Positions 30,601 through 35,884 of a stretch of 64,000 nt of DNA are shown here, one piece after another. The stretch covers positions 26,554,299 through 26,618,298 of the forward strand of contig OX388329.1 in NCBI GenBank assembly GCA_947579605.1, written 5' to 3'. Source of the DNA: Athripsodes cinereus (Eukaryota > Arthropoda > Insecta > Trichoptera > Leptoceridae). Under the pieces are notes generated by a model, which ran no database searches, was not told the origin of the DNA, and saw only the letters and a program-made list of their open reading frames with translations. Position 1 is the stretch's first letter. Each line of letters opens with the position of its first letter. A program made the translations under genes and the position numbers.

Positions 30601-30917
30601 AGTAACCCAATAATAAAAGCATTAAGAAGGTATATAATTATTATACGTGTTCAGTTATCTCCTTCGACAAATAAATATCATTTCAATTCGACATAAAAAA
30701 AATATGACACAATATTAATACGACGTGTGATGTAGTTATAAATATTACAAAAACGCATGTACTTGTATTGAATGCAGCACTGATTTGCTCAATAATCATA
30801 GTATGAAGGACATAATATTATTTTCTGTAACATACCATTGTCGCCTTGAACGCTGGACACATATAGAAAAATTGTCAACAAACTAATTACTGTCACACAT
30901 GTCTGGTAAACAAACAT
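490..30917 (-). CDS. Plexin domain-containing protein (PLXDC/TEM7 family), 5' seven exons
   Basis: This is a membrane or secreted glycoprotein of the PLXDC1/2 (tumor endothelial marker 7) family. Seven exons join in frame to 442 residues and one base. Residues 1-25 form a hydrophobic signal peptide. Residues 28-186 are a Ser/Asn/Thr-rich stalk with several N-glycosylation sequons. Residues about 266-442 are the conserved nidogen-like region, with SSSHRKAV, FPFYGQ, ITTGGFLFTG, HYIAPLMANFE, IIRYYDNG, FTFATT, FAYKN and HPVKIGLSDAY. These motifs match the family in order and spacing. The exon phases agree at every junction (1,1,1,0,0,1). The last donor, at 489-488, is phase 1, so the plexin (PSI) repeat, membrane helix and cytoplasmic tail must be encoded left of base 1. 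The family is known as cell-surface proteins; the role in this species is inferred. No stop codons or frameshifts were seen. Confidence 0.9.
700..2336 (-). other. PLXDC intron 6
   Basis: AT-rich intron between donor AACG|GTTAGT at 2336-2335 and the exon 7 acceptor. I see no repeat family, gene or RNA in it. Confidence 0.7.
2337..2529 (-). CDS. PLXDC exon 6
   Basis: The exon has acceptor TTTCTAG (AG at 2531-2530) and donor G|GTTAGT. It is 193 nt, phase 0 to phase 1. It encodes the family hallmark FVFPFYGQ, then ITTGGFLFTG, then SATHYIAPLMANFE, then IIRYYDNG. In known PLXDC proteins the same motifs occur in this order, so this exon decides the identification. Confidence 0.93.
2588..2830. repeat. 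Interspersed repeat fragment (type common in insects)
   Basis: The sequence starts with CTGACCCGGCAAATATTG and continues with a poly-A-rich middle and GGGGTGGACCACCCTTAAC, then ATGTTGGCTGATTTTCAGA. I recall very similar stretches from many insect genomes; the class of the parent element is unknown to me. It lies in PLXDC intron 5. The call is from memory, not from a search. Confidence 0.4.
2933..3433. mobile_element. PIF/Harbinger-type MITE, 501 bp, TSD TTA
   Basis: The element begins GGCCCAATATTTCG and ends with the inverse of GGCCCGATATTCAATG. It is flanked on both sides by TTA (2930-2932 and 3434-3436). Three-base TTA duplications with G/C-rich ends are typical of PIF/Harbinger. There is no coding capacity. 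A copy of the family-R repeat (2985-3165) is nested inside. It sits in PLXDC intron 5, about 60 bp from exon 5. Confidence 0.6.
2985..3165 (+). repeat. Family R repeat, copy 1
   Basis: The copy shows the family signature in order: a gatgag-like word, CACC..ATTCTGAATG, then GCATGCAGCTG, then CTACCCCACTTGTAGGATATG and a GATGGTA tail. It lies inside the Harbinger-type MITE, so the MITE was there first. Confidence 0.6.
3494..3622 (-). CDS. PLXDC exon 5
   Basis: The exon is 129 nt, phase 0 to phase 0, with acceptor TTTTTCAG and donor GTT|GTAAGT. It encodes 43 residues, from DYHSYYNSS to VLSSSHRKAV. The LSxSHRxA motif matches the start of the conserved region in PLXDC proteins. Confidence 0.88.
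3766..3851 (-). CDS. PLXDC exon 4
   Basis: The exon is 86 nt, phase 1 to phase 0, with acceptor TTGTTACAG and donor ACT|GTAAGT. It encodes ENGTDLNIDEF, then KSEEKLFGEHNVTNYKT. It is an acidic linker with one NVT sequon. Family similarity is low here, as is usual for this linker; support comes from the splice sites and phase. Confidence 0.8.
4077..4497. mobile_element. hAT MITE, 421 bp, TSD CCCTAGAC
   Basis: The terminal repeats are CAGGGATGCACAGAC and the inverse of CAGCGATGCACAAACC. A perfect 8-bp duplication, CCCTAGAC, flanks the element (4069-4076 and 4498-4505), which is diagnostic of hAT insertion. It has no transposase. Bases 4190-4440 are shared with another hAT MITE at 31,850-32,030 that has different ends (see findings). 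It lies in PLXDC intron 3. Confidence 0.85.
4555..4735. repeat. Unclassified repeat, pair with 10,034-10,190
   Basis: The two stretches share GGTGA.TGA, a CCAT.GACA word, GATCACTTAAG/AATCACTTGAG, TGTATAAA..TGGTTCTC and AATTGAGAAT in the same order. Neither end is sharp. The class is unknown. Confidence 0.4.
4736..5398. other. AT-rich intron sequence
   Basis: A short LINE-tail-like word, AATCTTTATTGACCAC, occurs near 4756. Otherwise I see only AT-rich intron sequence with no gene or RNA. Confidence 0.5.
5458..5502 (-). ncRNA. Hammerhead-ribozyme-like motif of Penelope element
   Basis: On the minus strand the order is CCTC (stem I), CTGATGA (core), T, GCCAAG-loop-CTTGGC (stem II, perfect), GAA (core), AACGTT (self-complementary stem III), T (cleavage position), GAGG (stem I, pairs with CCTC). 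This is the minimal hammerhead known from Penelope-like elements. There is one extra U between the CUGAUGA core and stem II compared with the textbook motif. The motif is visible in the sequence; activity is inferred. Confidence 0.6.
5557..5871 (-). pseudogene. Penelope-like endonuclease C-terminal remnant
   Basis: The frame includes MADHCIQHDHSID, then TKVLHSESKINK and LEILEIHKNKNNLVN. This matches the end of the GIY-YIG endonuclease in Penelope-like polyproteins, where an H..E.GHxxD segment is followed by a VL..E motif and an E..HI.KN motif. The N-terminal part, with the reverse transcriptase and the GIY-YIG motif itself, is missing. The first dozen residues come from the inverted terminal repeat. 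Confidence 0.7.
5914..6060 (-). repeat. LINE 3' tail with (TTA)n
   Basis: On the minus strand the stretch ends in AACTACAAAATC-type sequence, AATAAAGA and then (TTA)n at 5923-5943. The TTA tail suggests a CR1/L2-like or jockey-like LINE 3' end. No coding part remains. Confidence 0.45.
6055..6420 (+). repeat. Family R repeat, copy 2 (interrupted)
   Basis: The 5' part (CTGTGAGTTTTCGAGTATTCC) is separated by about 140 bases from the rest (GACACCTTCAATTCTGCAGTG, CACCC..AATGTATA, CTAGCTGGTCCGCTTGTGAG). The interrupting stretch was not identified. Confidence 0.5.
6618..6765 (+). repeat. LINE 3' end with terminal hairpin (family H), copy 1
   Basis: It contains GGGTTAGTTGGAAGATATCG, then GATAAACTCGCCC, then a T-rich run and CAATAAAG. 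The same 3'-end block occurs at 10,625, 56,840 and 58,610. The small GCGAT..GATAA hairpin plus AATAAA is typical of insect LINE 3' UTRs. Confidence 0.55.
6766..7639. other. Intron sequence without recognised features
   Basis: AT-rich sequence with a poly-A stretch near 7,540-7,572. I see no gene, RNA or repeat that I can name. Confidence 0.5.
7640..7790 (+). repeat. Family R repeat, copy 3
   Basis: It contains CAGCAATAAGATTTTGCCAC, ATTTTGAATATCTTAATTTT and GCTGGTTACCCCACTTTTGG, ending in GATGGTAATGTAGTAGTA. The TAG-type tail is shared with other copies. Confidence 0.55.
7800..8045. other. Possible repeat remnant, unclassified
   Basis: The stretch is more GC-rich than its surroundings and begins after GATGATGATGAT, a tail seen on RTE-like LINEs. 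Its minus-strand frames contain short coding-like runs but no motif I recognise. It may be a LINE 3' end. Confidence 0.25.
8324..8937. mobile_element. hAT-type element, 614 bp, with nested LINE fragment
   Basis: The ends are TAGTAATGTGCCGATG and the inverse of TAGTGATGTCCCGAATG. The duplication AATATGTAC (8315-8323 and 8938-8946) flanks them. Inside near both ends are TATTCACATTTGCAAATA-like motifs. A LINE 3' fragment (8440-8695) is nested in it. Confidence 0.6.
8440..8695 (-). mobile_element. Non-LTR retrotransposon 3' end (family J)
   Basis: On the minus strand the frame reads, with gaps, a CNALGFTRTNTLGRHSIEVE run, then LDFVRCLKLEG. This corresponds to the C-terminal end after RNase H in R1/LOA-group LINEs. 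Related copies lie at 26,890, 38,470, 53,560 and 58,300. Confidence 0.6.
8947..9444. other. Intron sequence without recognised features
   Basis: I see nothing beyond AT-rich intron here. Confidence 0.5.
9445..9665 (+). pseudogene. LINE-like coding remnant
   Basis: Plus-strand frames read RGRPRTTRLSRVDQIL, then MRNWLNEEEAKEVRKGRSTW, then QSVLSAYPT. Stops and frameshifts interrupt them. The pattern resembles the C-terminal end of an insect non-LTR element; the family is not certain. Confidence 0.45.
10233..10425. mobile_element. Penelope-like element copy 2, 193 bp
   Basis: The duplication TAGTTATATTTG / TAGCTATATTTG (10,221-10,232 and 10,426-10,437) frames the insertion. The insert is an inverted repeat: ATAAATAATTAAAAACAC at the left and its inverse at the right. 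The GGGCGAAAACATTAGAG motif (the 3' half of the hammerhead) sits in the right arm. The hammerhead core upstream is lost. Confidence 0.65.
10625..10776 (+). repeat. LINE 3' end (family H), copy 2, with (AAAT)n tail
   Basis: GGGTTAGTTGGAAGACATCG, TTTTAGCGATAAACTCGCCC and TGTACATTGAA are followed by CAATGTACAGTAAAGAATAA and an (AAAT)n tail. This is the best preserved copy of the family and defines the 3' end. Confidence 0.65.
10777..11454. other. Intron sequence without recognised features
   Basis: I see nothing that I can name in this stretch. Confidence 0.5.
11455..11679. mobile_element. Possible MITE with GGGCTCAAAACT ends
   Basis: TGGGCTCAAAACTAGAACTA at the left is matched by the inverse at the right, AGTTACAGTTTTGAGCCCA. 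Twelve bases are perfect. No clear target duplication was seen. Confidence 0.35.
11881..12070. mobile_element. hAT-like MITE, 190 bp, next to PLXDC exon 3
   Basis: The ends are CAGAGCTGGGC and GCCCAGCTCTG, perfect inverted repeats. Inner AACTTTGTTAATCCGTTAAC-like words are also inverted. The flanks TGTATCGT and CGTACTGT match at five of eight bases, all differences being transitions, so this may be a decayed 8-bp duplication. The element ends 27 bp downstream of the exon 3 splice donor. Confidence 0.55.
12098..12247 (-). CDS. PLXDC exon 3
   Basis: The exon is 150 nt, phase 1 to phase 1, with acceptor TTTTGTATAG and donor GAAG|GTAGTC (a weak donor). It encodes KIGLMIPVHNLGENGTG, then CNDTRSNSTTMTNSTAC, then VSEPIVDEE. 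It has several N-glycosylation sequons and two cysteines. It joins exon 2 and exon 4 in frame. It could be alternatively used, since skipping it would also keep frame. Confidence 0.75.
12248..13149. other. PLXDC intron 2, part
   Basis: Mostly A-rich sequence (ACAACAA words just upstream of exon 3). I see no named element. Confidence 0.5.
13150..13565 (+). pseudogene. RTE/jockey-like LINE C-terminal remnant
   Basis: Broken plus-strand frames include KRDGWLPLRCCTTEICK, then VDQETYMDQVMKDMHCGTYP, then KLKRLAENIKEWRRKSK. In insect LINEs a GRPR..Y..QV..DV..GTY..VK..A..R..WR end is typical. Frameshifts and stops show it is dead. Confidence 0.5.
13566..14820. other. PLXDC intron 2, part
   Basis: AT-rich intron. 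I see no repeat family or RNA that I can name. Confidence 0.5.
14821..15297 (-). CDS. PLXDC exon 2 (Ser/Asn/Thr-rich)
   Basis: The exon is 477 nt, phase 1 to phase 1, with acceptor TTGTTTCAG and donor ACAA|GTAAGT. It starts DCIEAHYTVENVNSKLEDV and then turns into a low-complexity stalk with SSSSVSASNSN, NNNNSSVVNNSS and repeated Ala/Thr/Asn. It carries many NxS/T sequons, suggesting a heavily glycosylated extracellular stalk just after the signal peptide. The frame is open across the whole exon. Confidence 0.82.
15365..15800. repeat. Family R fragment and unclassified GC-richer stretch
   Basis: Bases 15,365-15,425 match the 3' part of family R (CAACTGGCTATCTTACTTGTGAG). Bases 15,510-15,790 are GC-richer than the intron average and look like an old mobile element, but I cannot name it. 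Confidence 0.3.
15801..16665. other. PLXDC intron 1, part
   Basis: I see nothing recognisable here. Confidence 0.5.
16666..17078. mobile_element. MITE with AATAGGGAACAT ends, 413 bp
   Basis: AATAGGGAACATTCAC at the left is mirrored by TGCATGTTCCCTATT at the right. The centre holds GTGGCGGAGCAGTG and GCGACGTCAC, GC-rich words in AT-rich surroundings. The target duplication is unclear, so the superfamily is open. Confidence 0.45.
17109..17274. mobile_element. Foldback MITE, 71-bp arms with one mismatch
   Basis: The left arm (17,109-17,179) and right arm (17,204-17,274) are inverse copies with a single mismatch, separated by 24 bases. The transcript would form one long hairpin. A diverged copy lies at 51,205-51,325 (shared AAAGTGTTTC.TTCTACTA and the inverse of GAGATTGATAATGACC). 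It is in PLXDC intron 1. Confidence 0.75.
17275..18324. other. PLXDC intron 1, part
   Basis: I see no supported gene; short open frames here lack family motifs. Confidence 0.5.
18325..18500 (+). repeat. Family R repeat, copy 4
   Basis: It contains CCCACTCTCTTCTGTAAGTTT, CAGTTCAGTGATGAGGTGT, CCACCCATCCTGAGTT and GCTTGCATGTTTTTACAAGC. A further fragment of the same family lies at 19,060-19,130. Confidence 0.55.
18501..19449. other. PLXDC intron 1, part
   Basis: Apart from the family R fragment near 19,060-19,130 I see nothing that I can name. Confidence 0.5.
19575..20535 (+). pseudogene. LINE reverse transcriptase, C-terminal two thirds
   Basis: Translation shows VKGCPQGGVLSPLLW (motif B region), SYADDIVIII (catalytic YADD), GLTVNTSKT and TKYLGITLD, then the thumb region RLQRMACLLVTGA and LPPLHLYLEK. 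These are the standard RT motifs of the R1/LOA/I group. The fingers and the endonuclease are missing because of 5' truncation. A frameshift near 20,510 ends the frame early with a stop at 20,533-20,535; the next frame continues in KVEIQSRSD. Confidence 0.85.
20507..21421 (+). pseudogene. LINE RNase H and C-terminal region, one frameshift
   Basis: RNase H catalytic residues are all present: D in WYTDGS, E in FQAEIT, D in YSDSQAAL and D in EEADKMA, with the WVPGHS motif between the last two. A one-base frameshift near 20,845 separates the third and fourth. The C-terminal part has CRFCMNEHETPLHLLTEC, the C-C-H-C motif typical of these LINEs, and ends LGLWEDI. Confidence 0.82.
21595..21777 (+). 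pseudogene. mariner transposase fragment with internal deletion
   Basis: The start reads MDQRFCIKFCVKNKIKCANA and FRMLTVTYGEATLDQS, the N-terminal helix-turn-helix region of mariner transposase. It then jumps to DSVRDDPNVLQRVITGD, which in intact proteins lies more than 100 residues later, next to the first catalytic Asp. The catalytic domain is otherwise gone. This copy cannot make a transposase. Confidence 0.75.
22006..22357. other. PLXDC intron 1, part
   Basis: Between the mariner and the outer transposon of the nest I see nothing that I can name. Confidence 0.5.
22553..22948. mobile_element. hAT MITE, 396 bp, TSD GTTGTATC
   Basis: The ends TAGTGATGTGAG and the inverse of TAGTGTTGTGGAAT are flanked by perfect 8-bp GTTGTATC (22,545-22,552 and 22,949-22,956). 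Inside, both ends carry AAATTTCTCG repeats, probably transposase sites. A second copy in inverse orientation lies at 25,754-26,380. Confidence 0.82.
24812..25255. mobile_element. hAT MITE, 444 bp, TSD TTTTAAGA
   Basis: The ends CAAGCATGTCAAACT are perfect inverted repeats, flanked by TTTTAAGA (24,804-24,811 and 25,256-25,263). GGGCCACA and GGGCCGCAA words near the ends are common for this group. It is nested in the 3.5 kb hAT element. Confidence 0.87.
25754..26380. mobile_element. hAT MITE, 627 bp, TSD TTAGTCTG
   Basis: The ends are TAGTGTTGTGGAAT and the inverse of AAGTGATGTGAGTAG, flanked by TTAGTCTG (25,746-25,753 and 26,381-26,388). It is the same family as 22,553-22,948 but inverted, and about 230 bp longer. 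It is nested in the 3.5 kb hAT element. Confidence 0.8.
26890..27105 (-). mobile_element. Non-LTR retrotransposon 3' end (family J)
   Basis: It shares with 8,440 and 38,470 the words TGTACTCCCCCTACTCAGC, CTTTCCTGGTGTTGCCAG and AAGTCTAAGATCTTGAG. The minus strand encodes the last residues after the zinc-knuckle-like motif, now broken. Confidence 0.6.
27252..27470 (+). mobile_element. RTE-clade LINE 3' end with (GAT)n tail, copy 1
   Basis: The frame corresponds to SRK/GKEVTQLAQRR-like and then SEWRRLVSALCSREER, followed by GAGGGC and (GAT)n. This end and its tri-nucleotide tail are typical of RTE elements in insects. A second copy is at 61,030-61,246. Confidence 0.6.
27583..27640 (-). repeat. 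SINE fragment (tRNA-derived family S)
   Basis: The inverse of this stretch reads AGTTTGGGACTAGCTCGATC and TGTGTGAATTGTCCATATAT, the 3' end of the SINE at 62,830-63,107. Confidence 0.5.
27668..27696. repeat. (TA)n microsatellite
   Basis: An uninterrupted AT dinucleotide run. Confidence 0.95.
27697..28762. other. PLXDC intron 1, part
   Basis: A 123-codon plus-strand open frame (27,695-28,066) lacks any motif, signal or splice support. I see no other feature. Confidence 0.5.
28763..28965 (+). repeat. SINE (family S), copy 2, 5'-truncated and without poly-A
   Basis: It matches the SINE at 62,830 from CCGGCCAGAGCAAAATGAAT through CTTTTTCAAATTGTTCTGGG, GTTACATGTATATGTGT and CATAATATAAGATTCAT. 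The tRNA-like head is decayed and there is no A-tail. Confidence 0.6.
29320..29985 (+). repeat. Family R repeat, copy 5, split by a MITE
   Basis: Left part 29,320-29,454 has CCCACCCTTTTCTGTAAGC, TTCAGTTCAACGATGAGG. Right part from 29,869 has ATTCTGAATGTCTTAAC, CACTGGCTACCCCACCTGTG and a GATGAAT tail. Joined, they give one normal family R copy. Confidence 0.65.
29455..29868. mobile_element. MITE with GGGCCACTTGCAG ends and inner palindrome
   Basis: The ends GGGCCACTTGCAG and CTGCAAGTGGCCC are perfect inverted repeats. Inside, GACGTCACGGAGTCCC (29,615-29,630) and GGGACTCCGTGACGTC (29,681-29,696) form a second perfect 16-bp pair around a 50-bp spacer. It interrupts a family R copy, which fixes its borders. 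The target duplication is at most AT, so the superfamily is open. Confidence 0.65.
29986..30835. other. PLXDC intron 1, 5' end
   Basis: A short GTGTAGCCAGGGTGGG word near 30,150 resembles a decayed hAT end. Otherwise nothing is seen. Confidence 0.5.
30836..30917 (-). CDS. PLXDC exon 1 with start codon and signal peptide
   Basis: The ATG at 30,917-30,915 opens 27 codons and one base, then donor AATG|GTATGT. The encoded peptide starts MFVYQTC, continues with a hydrophobic run VISLLTIFLYV and ends VSSVQGDN, a classic signal peptide with small residues before the likely cleavage site. Phase 1 matches exon 2. No other ATG with a signal-like segment was seen upstream of exon 2. Confidence 0.8.
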
Positions 30918-31110
30918 TTTTAATTATTGTTTTTATTGATTCAATACGATTAAAATGTTCCTTTATAACAAATAATAATATTATTTTAATAATACCGAAC
31001 CGCACACCTACATAAATATAATTTTTATTCGATGTGTCGCAAAATCGCCCCACTCCCACCGATCACACCACGGAAATGACGAAAATTATAGAATCGGCGA
31101 TATGATCGGC
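30918..31110 (-). promoter_or_regulatory. Candidate 5' UTR and promoter of PLXDC gene
   Basis: The 190 bases upstream of the start codon include a stretch (31,030-31,110) that is GC-richer than the surroundings and free of repeats. No start site can be fixed from sequence. Confidence 0.3.
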
Positions 31111-31715
31111 GGTGTTGTCAACTAGAAAAATGTGAAAATTGACAGTCAATATTTTATTTCAATGTTTCTCCAAATGTATCATCTCCTACACCTACAACTA
31201 CCACAAATGCATTTAATTTTTTTTAAAACCCATAGGTTTAATTTCAAAAATCTTAAGTCCTATTTTATTTTGATAGTAAATCTTTGTATATTAAATGTGA
31301 GAAATTTGAAACAAATCATTTCAAACATGAAATTAGAGATGTGTAGACATTTTTTTTACTAAGACAATTATTTCTTACGAGAATTTAAATTGTTTTGGCA
31401 AAAAAAAACTTAACAGAAAAAAACATAATTTTAAGAAACATGTAAACGAATCATCTAAAACTATTTTTTTAGTTTACATATATAGTCTATAAGCAAGCAT
31501 CTCCATTTATAAAATATTATAGCATATTAATAAACAACATATCTTAATTTTTTTACATTAACCAACCCAAAAAATGTTTTTTCAAACTTTGTCAACTTCT
31601 TTTAATTCAAAATAGAATTGAATGCCAAAAAATTCAAATAATTTAAGAAATTATAAAAGGAAGAAAAGATAAGAATCATACTACTTATTATTCTAATCTA
31701 CACCCTCTCGCCGTA
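31111..31715. other. Intergenic, AT-rich
   Basis: I see nothing that I can name. Confidence 0.5.
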
Positions 31716-31723
31716 TCTCAAGT

Positions 31724-32134
31724 AGTGATGTAACGAATGTGTGATTTTGGATATTCGCGAATGCGAATATCTGTCGCCGACATTCGCGAATGCGAATGCG
31801 AATAACGAATACTGACTTGCTTAGATTTCTACAATATTGCTCAATCATTTAAATTTCTACCCCCGTCCCCCCGTCGCCGAATTTCCAAAATGGTATAGGA
31901 ATTTAAAATATTTCAAAACTCCTCGGTTTTCTTAAAGAACAATTTCTTGCAGTACCTTTTTCTACTTTGTACCGGGTAAGTATCCGGTACTTTTACCAAA
32001 TATCCGATATTTTATTACCGAAATAATATTCGCAAAACATTCGCATATTTTTTTGCGAATACGAATGCGAAAGCGAATACTTTGAAATATGCGAATACTC
32101 GCGAATGCGAATACGAATATTCGCTACATCACTA
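31724..32134. mobile_element. hAT MITE, 411 bp, TSD ATCTCAAG
   Basis: The ends TAGTGATGTAACGAAT and TAGTGATGTAGCGAAT (inverse) are flanked by ATCTCAAG (31,716-31,723 and 32,135-32,142). Both subterminal regions are rich in GCGAATGCGAATA words, likely transposase sites. The interior 31,850-32,030 is shared with the MITE at 4,077-4,497. Confidence 0.87.
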
Positions 32135-32142
32135 ATCTCAAG

Positions 32143-34127
32143 TGTGGTTAACATAGAAAATGGAACACCACCCAGCTTGAACCCAAAATACAAAATATTT
32201 CGTTTATTTACATGCATTATATTATCCACAAATCTTTTCTCACGTCTGCTCTCTCTTTTCTCTTTTCTCCTATAATGTATTCACCGAGACGCTGCAATTG
32301 TCCACGTGAACAATTCTGAGAACGTTTAGTACATCCAGGCAAATTTTAATAAAAGGCAGTTTCTTCTACTCCGTATTTTTTAAATAGCTTTTAAATGACT
32401 GTACCCTTTTTATAAAGTCACTAACGATCACGCGGCTATAATTAAAAGTTTGCTTTTGAAACCTTATAAAAGGTATTTTCATTGCAATTGTGTAAATTAT
32501 CTTTCCATATATATTGAAATTACCCTTTCTACTTTTCGTTAAAAAAATATTTACCAACAGATTCAAATACATTGCTTAAACGAAATACATTATATGAAAT
32601 AGCGGCGACACGGATAAATCACCTCAATTTATATTGTACATTAGAGATATTTTTTGTACTTCTTTTCGAATAGATACGTCTTTTATCATTTGACAGTGAA
32701 TAAGCCGTGTAACCCCACAGGGGTAATTTGGGTGCAAATCAAAGATGAGGTTTCGGCGAAGAATAAAACTTCTTGAGGTTAAAATTTTATTCGAGAATGC
32801 GATTCGCAATGTGACAAGTGGAAAATTGGAGCAATTGTTTAAAACACGTGATTAAAGTAGAAAAAATAGTTTGGATGTCAGATGGAATGATGGATGATGC
32901 TTTCGACCAATTCGTGATAAATGTTGGAAACACGTCCGATTCCTCATCTCTCTGATTAATTGTTTCTTTTTTTTAATTTAGTTGAATTTTTTTTATAAAT
33001 CTTTTTGTGCTAAATTCCGACATACAGTATTTCCTCAAATTTCTTTTATAAATTAAGATACACGCACTCAAAGTAAATATATGTTATATGAAAACTGGGC
33101 CGATTTAGTCTATAAAATTTGTTATTTTTACTTTAGTTCTATTAATTATTCTATGTTATCACATTTATAATGTTTGTTCGTTTTGCTATAATTATTTTTG
33201 TGTTGACACTTTGTTAAGGTGTTTAATTAATTATTCTATGTAATCGTATTAATAATGTTTTTTGTTTTGCTATATAAGTATATATATTATGTCACGTTGA
33301 CATGTAAAATGTTTTAATCAATTATTTTATTATCTTTCTAAAATTTTGTTCCATGTATTACTTAAATAACACTTATTTAAGAGTCCAATCAGTTACCTGA
33401 GTCTGCCCAAAAATAAGCCTCAAAAAATTTAAAATTAAATAATCAAATCATTTAGTAAATAAGATTTTTTTATAAAGGTACCTATGTATAATCATAAAAT
33501 TTCGATAAACGGTCCCTCATGTTTCAGTTTGTAGTAAATCTTTTTATAATTCAATAATTTTGTATAATCCAAAGGGTTGTGTATTGACACTGAAAATACA
33601 TTATAATAAATTACCTATATTGAAAAAAAAAACAGTTAAATTTTCACATATAAAAAATCTGATATTTTTCGTCAAGTTATCTCGACATTATTGAGAGCAC
33701 TACAATAAAGATAATCTTAAAACAGTATGTTTATTTTAATATTACATATTTACAATATTTTTATTATTCACACTGGGCAATTTCTATCCAGTATCTATTC
33801 TGCGAGCGGCCCATCTGATCACGTGAACATCACGCATTTCTAATGTTATTGTCGAGTGCATCGATAAAATGAATGAAGAATAATAGTATCATTCTTTAAG
33901 TATAATTTTATTGGTTTATACTTGATTTTTAATTTTTTTTACAAAATAAAATAATATTTTTGTATTATTAAAATCTGTCAACATCATTCATATTCGCATA
34001 CTTTAGTATTCACATTTTCAAATATAGGAAAATTAGATTATTATATTTAGGATTCCATGTTTATAACCTCATTTAAATTTTTAATACCCTTCAATACTTT
34101 TTGCATGATATGTATTACCTATAAGAA
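32143..34127. other. Intergenic, AT-rich
   Basis: Apart from CATATTCGCATAC-like words near 33,990 (possibly an old hAT end), nothing is recognised. Confidence 0.45.
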
Positions 34128-34945
34128 ATTATATGGTTTTCGTGCATCCTATTGATGTGGCTCAGAAGGCGATTGTGAGGGTTGTGAGGGTTATGAGCCG
34201 GGCGCCCTATAGGCATGCATCGGATCCACTGTTTAGGAAATATGGTATCTTGGATTCCAGGCAAACATACATCAAAAATGTTGTTACGCGTTACAGGAGA
34301 GCCTGCCCGGGAGAGGCTGCTTGGGTGGACCGGCGTGGTACTCGTTCGGTTACAAGAGGTACTATGTTTGTTCCGCCAGTGAGAACAACCTTGGGACAGC
34401 GCTCGGCAAGGTATCTTGCCCCGAGGCTCTACAACTCTGTTCCCGAGCAAATAAAGTTGCTCGGTGGGTGGAGATGCTTCAGCCGGTGGCTAAAGGTTTG
34501 GTTGCTTGACACGGGTAGAGAGGAAGCAAAAAAGAGACTATTTTTACATGTTGTGTAATTTTTTGTGCGATTTCAATGTGAATTGGTAGATGCGGTACTT
34601 TCTTGATGTTTTGTAGCGGCTTGCCTCGATACAGGCATTTGCCTAGTGAGGTTGCTGCAGGTTATGACTGCATAGTCCTGATTGACTTGCTTGTTCCGGC
34701 GCGCACGCTCAGTCACATATCTGTTTTGGCTGCCTGTTATGCATGTTGGATTGGTGTCTTGTTGTTTTTTCTTTTTTTAATTTTTTGTACAACTTTTGTA
34801 ATAAATGACAAACTTGTGGGCTTGGTATTGTATAGCAAAGGGTTGGATGATGAGTGCGGGTTGAGTAGGATAATGCATTGTCTTTGATTTGTGATTGTGT
34901 GTATTATTTCTGTCCATGTGTGTTTTCTAACGTTTTGTAATAGTG
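34128..34945 (+). pseudogene. LINE reverse transcriptase C-terminus and 3' UTR (CR1/jockey type)
   Basis: The frame 34,133-34,558 reads VAQKAIVRVVRVMSRAPYR, then PLFRKYGILDSRQTYIKNVV, then RTTLGQRSARYLAPRLYNSV and PEQIKLLGG. In CR1/jockey-like LINEs the C-terminus of the polyprotein has the order LQNRALR.I, LF...GIL.I..LY, R...G.R...Y.AP.LYN.LP. About 390 bases of 3' UTR follow and end in GATAAATAAATAAATT. The copy is 5'-truncated. Confidence 0.65.
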
Positions 34946-34959
34946 ATAAATAAATAAAT

Positions 34960-35110
34960 TATCATCTTCAGTTCAGCCACGAGGTATGCCACCCATTCTG
35001 AATAATCTTGAGTTCATTGACCCAAAGATGATAACTTGCATTTTTATTTTACACAATCAGTCCGCTGGCTTCCTCACTTGTGGGAAATACCTTAATAATA
35101 AATGTATGGG
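34960..35110 (+). repeat. Family R repeat, copy 6
   Basis: It contains TCAGTTCAGCCACGAGGTAT, GCCACCCATTCTGAATAATC and GCTTCCTCACTTGTGGGAAA. Its 5' part is missing and it directly follows the LINE tail. Confidence 0.6.
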
Positions 35111-35356
35111 TATCGATGGTAACATCATATCATAATACTTCCTTTCCTCTTTCATCAATTTCTATACAAACAAATCGTTCTTTTATCAATTTTGAATGAA
35201 ACTCAAAATACATTTCTAACTTTATGATCGCCATTATTTGATGATAATATAAAATCTATTTTGTTTAACAAAAAAATATAACGGTTTCGAACCACAGCTT
35301 TAGAATAATGACTCAATGTTGCCATAATAAATATCTTATTGTCTTTGGTCTACACT

Positions 35357-35366
35357 ATGACGTCAT
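35357..35366. promoter_or_regulatory. Palindromic CRE/ATF-like site ATGACGTCAT
   Basis: The full palindrome TGACGTCA with flanking A/T is the consensus for CREB/ATF factors. It lies about 1.6 kb upstream of the plus-strand CDS and just before a plausible untranslated first exon. A second TGACG follows at about 35,382. Confidence 0.35.
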
Positions 35367-35389
35367 ATCCTTAATAAATTTGACGTTTG

Positions 35390-35549
35390 TTATTGTCATT
35401 TGCAGCTGTTATTTTTGTTAGTTAACTGATTCGCGATTTTATTTTATTTTGATGAATTTAATTAGTAATAGTATATAAACTTGTATTTATCATTTATGAA
35501 TATTTAATTGAACTAATTGTGTCGAATTAAACGCATTTTGCTCATAAGG
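35390..35549 (+). other. Candidate untranslated first exon of the 36,987 gene
   Basis: The CDS begins one base after a strong splice acceptor (TTTCTCTTTACAG ending at 36,985), so an upstream exon must exist. CTCATAAG|GTAACTG at about 35,549 is a fitting donor downstream of the CRE-like site. No coding frame of interest is present. This is an inference. Confidence 0.3.
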
Positions 35550-35884
35550 TAACTGATTTGCATCATCTGAATATTATTACAAATGTTGACTATTGATAAG
35601 AAAATATTTTTTTCATAAAAGCGTCTCAAACGCATTAATCGTTCACAATTTGCTTATTGTCTTCGAATCATTATAATTGTATTTTGTAATTATTTTAAAT
35701 CACTAACGCAGGACAACTAAGATAAATTTATAGTGTTTACAAAATTGGGGTCACTGAATAAATTTCATCATATTATTTCTGTTAAACTTCAATGTCATTT
35801 ATCGTTGTATTTTGACACAAAACACAATGAGTGCTTATTATAGATTCTCATAGTGAATCCCCTGCAAGGAACAAGGTGTTTCAA

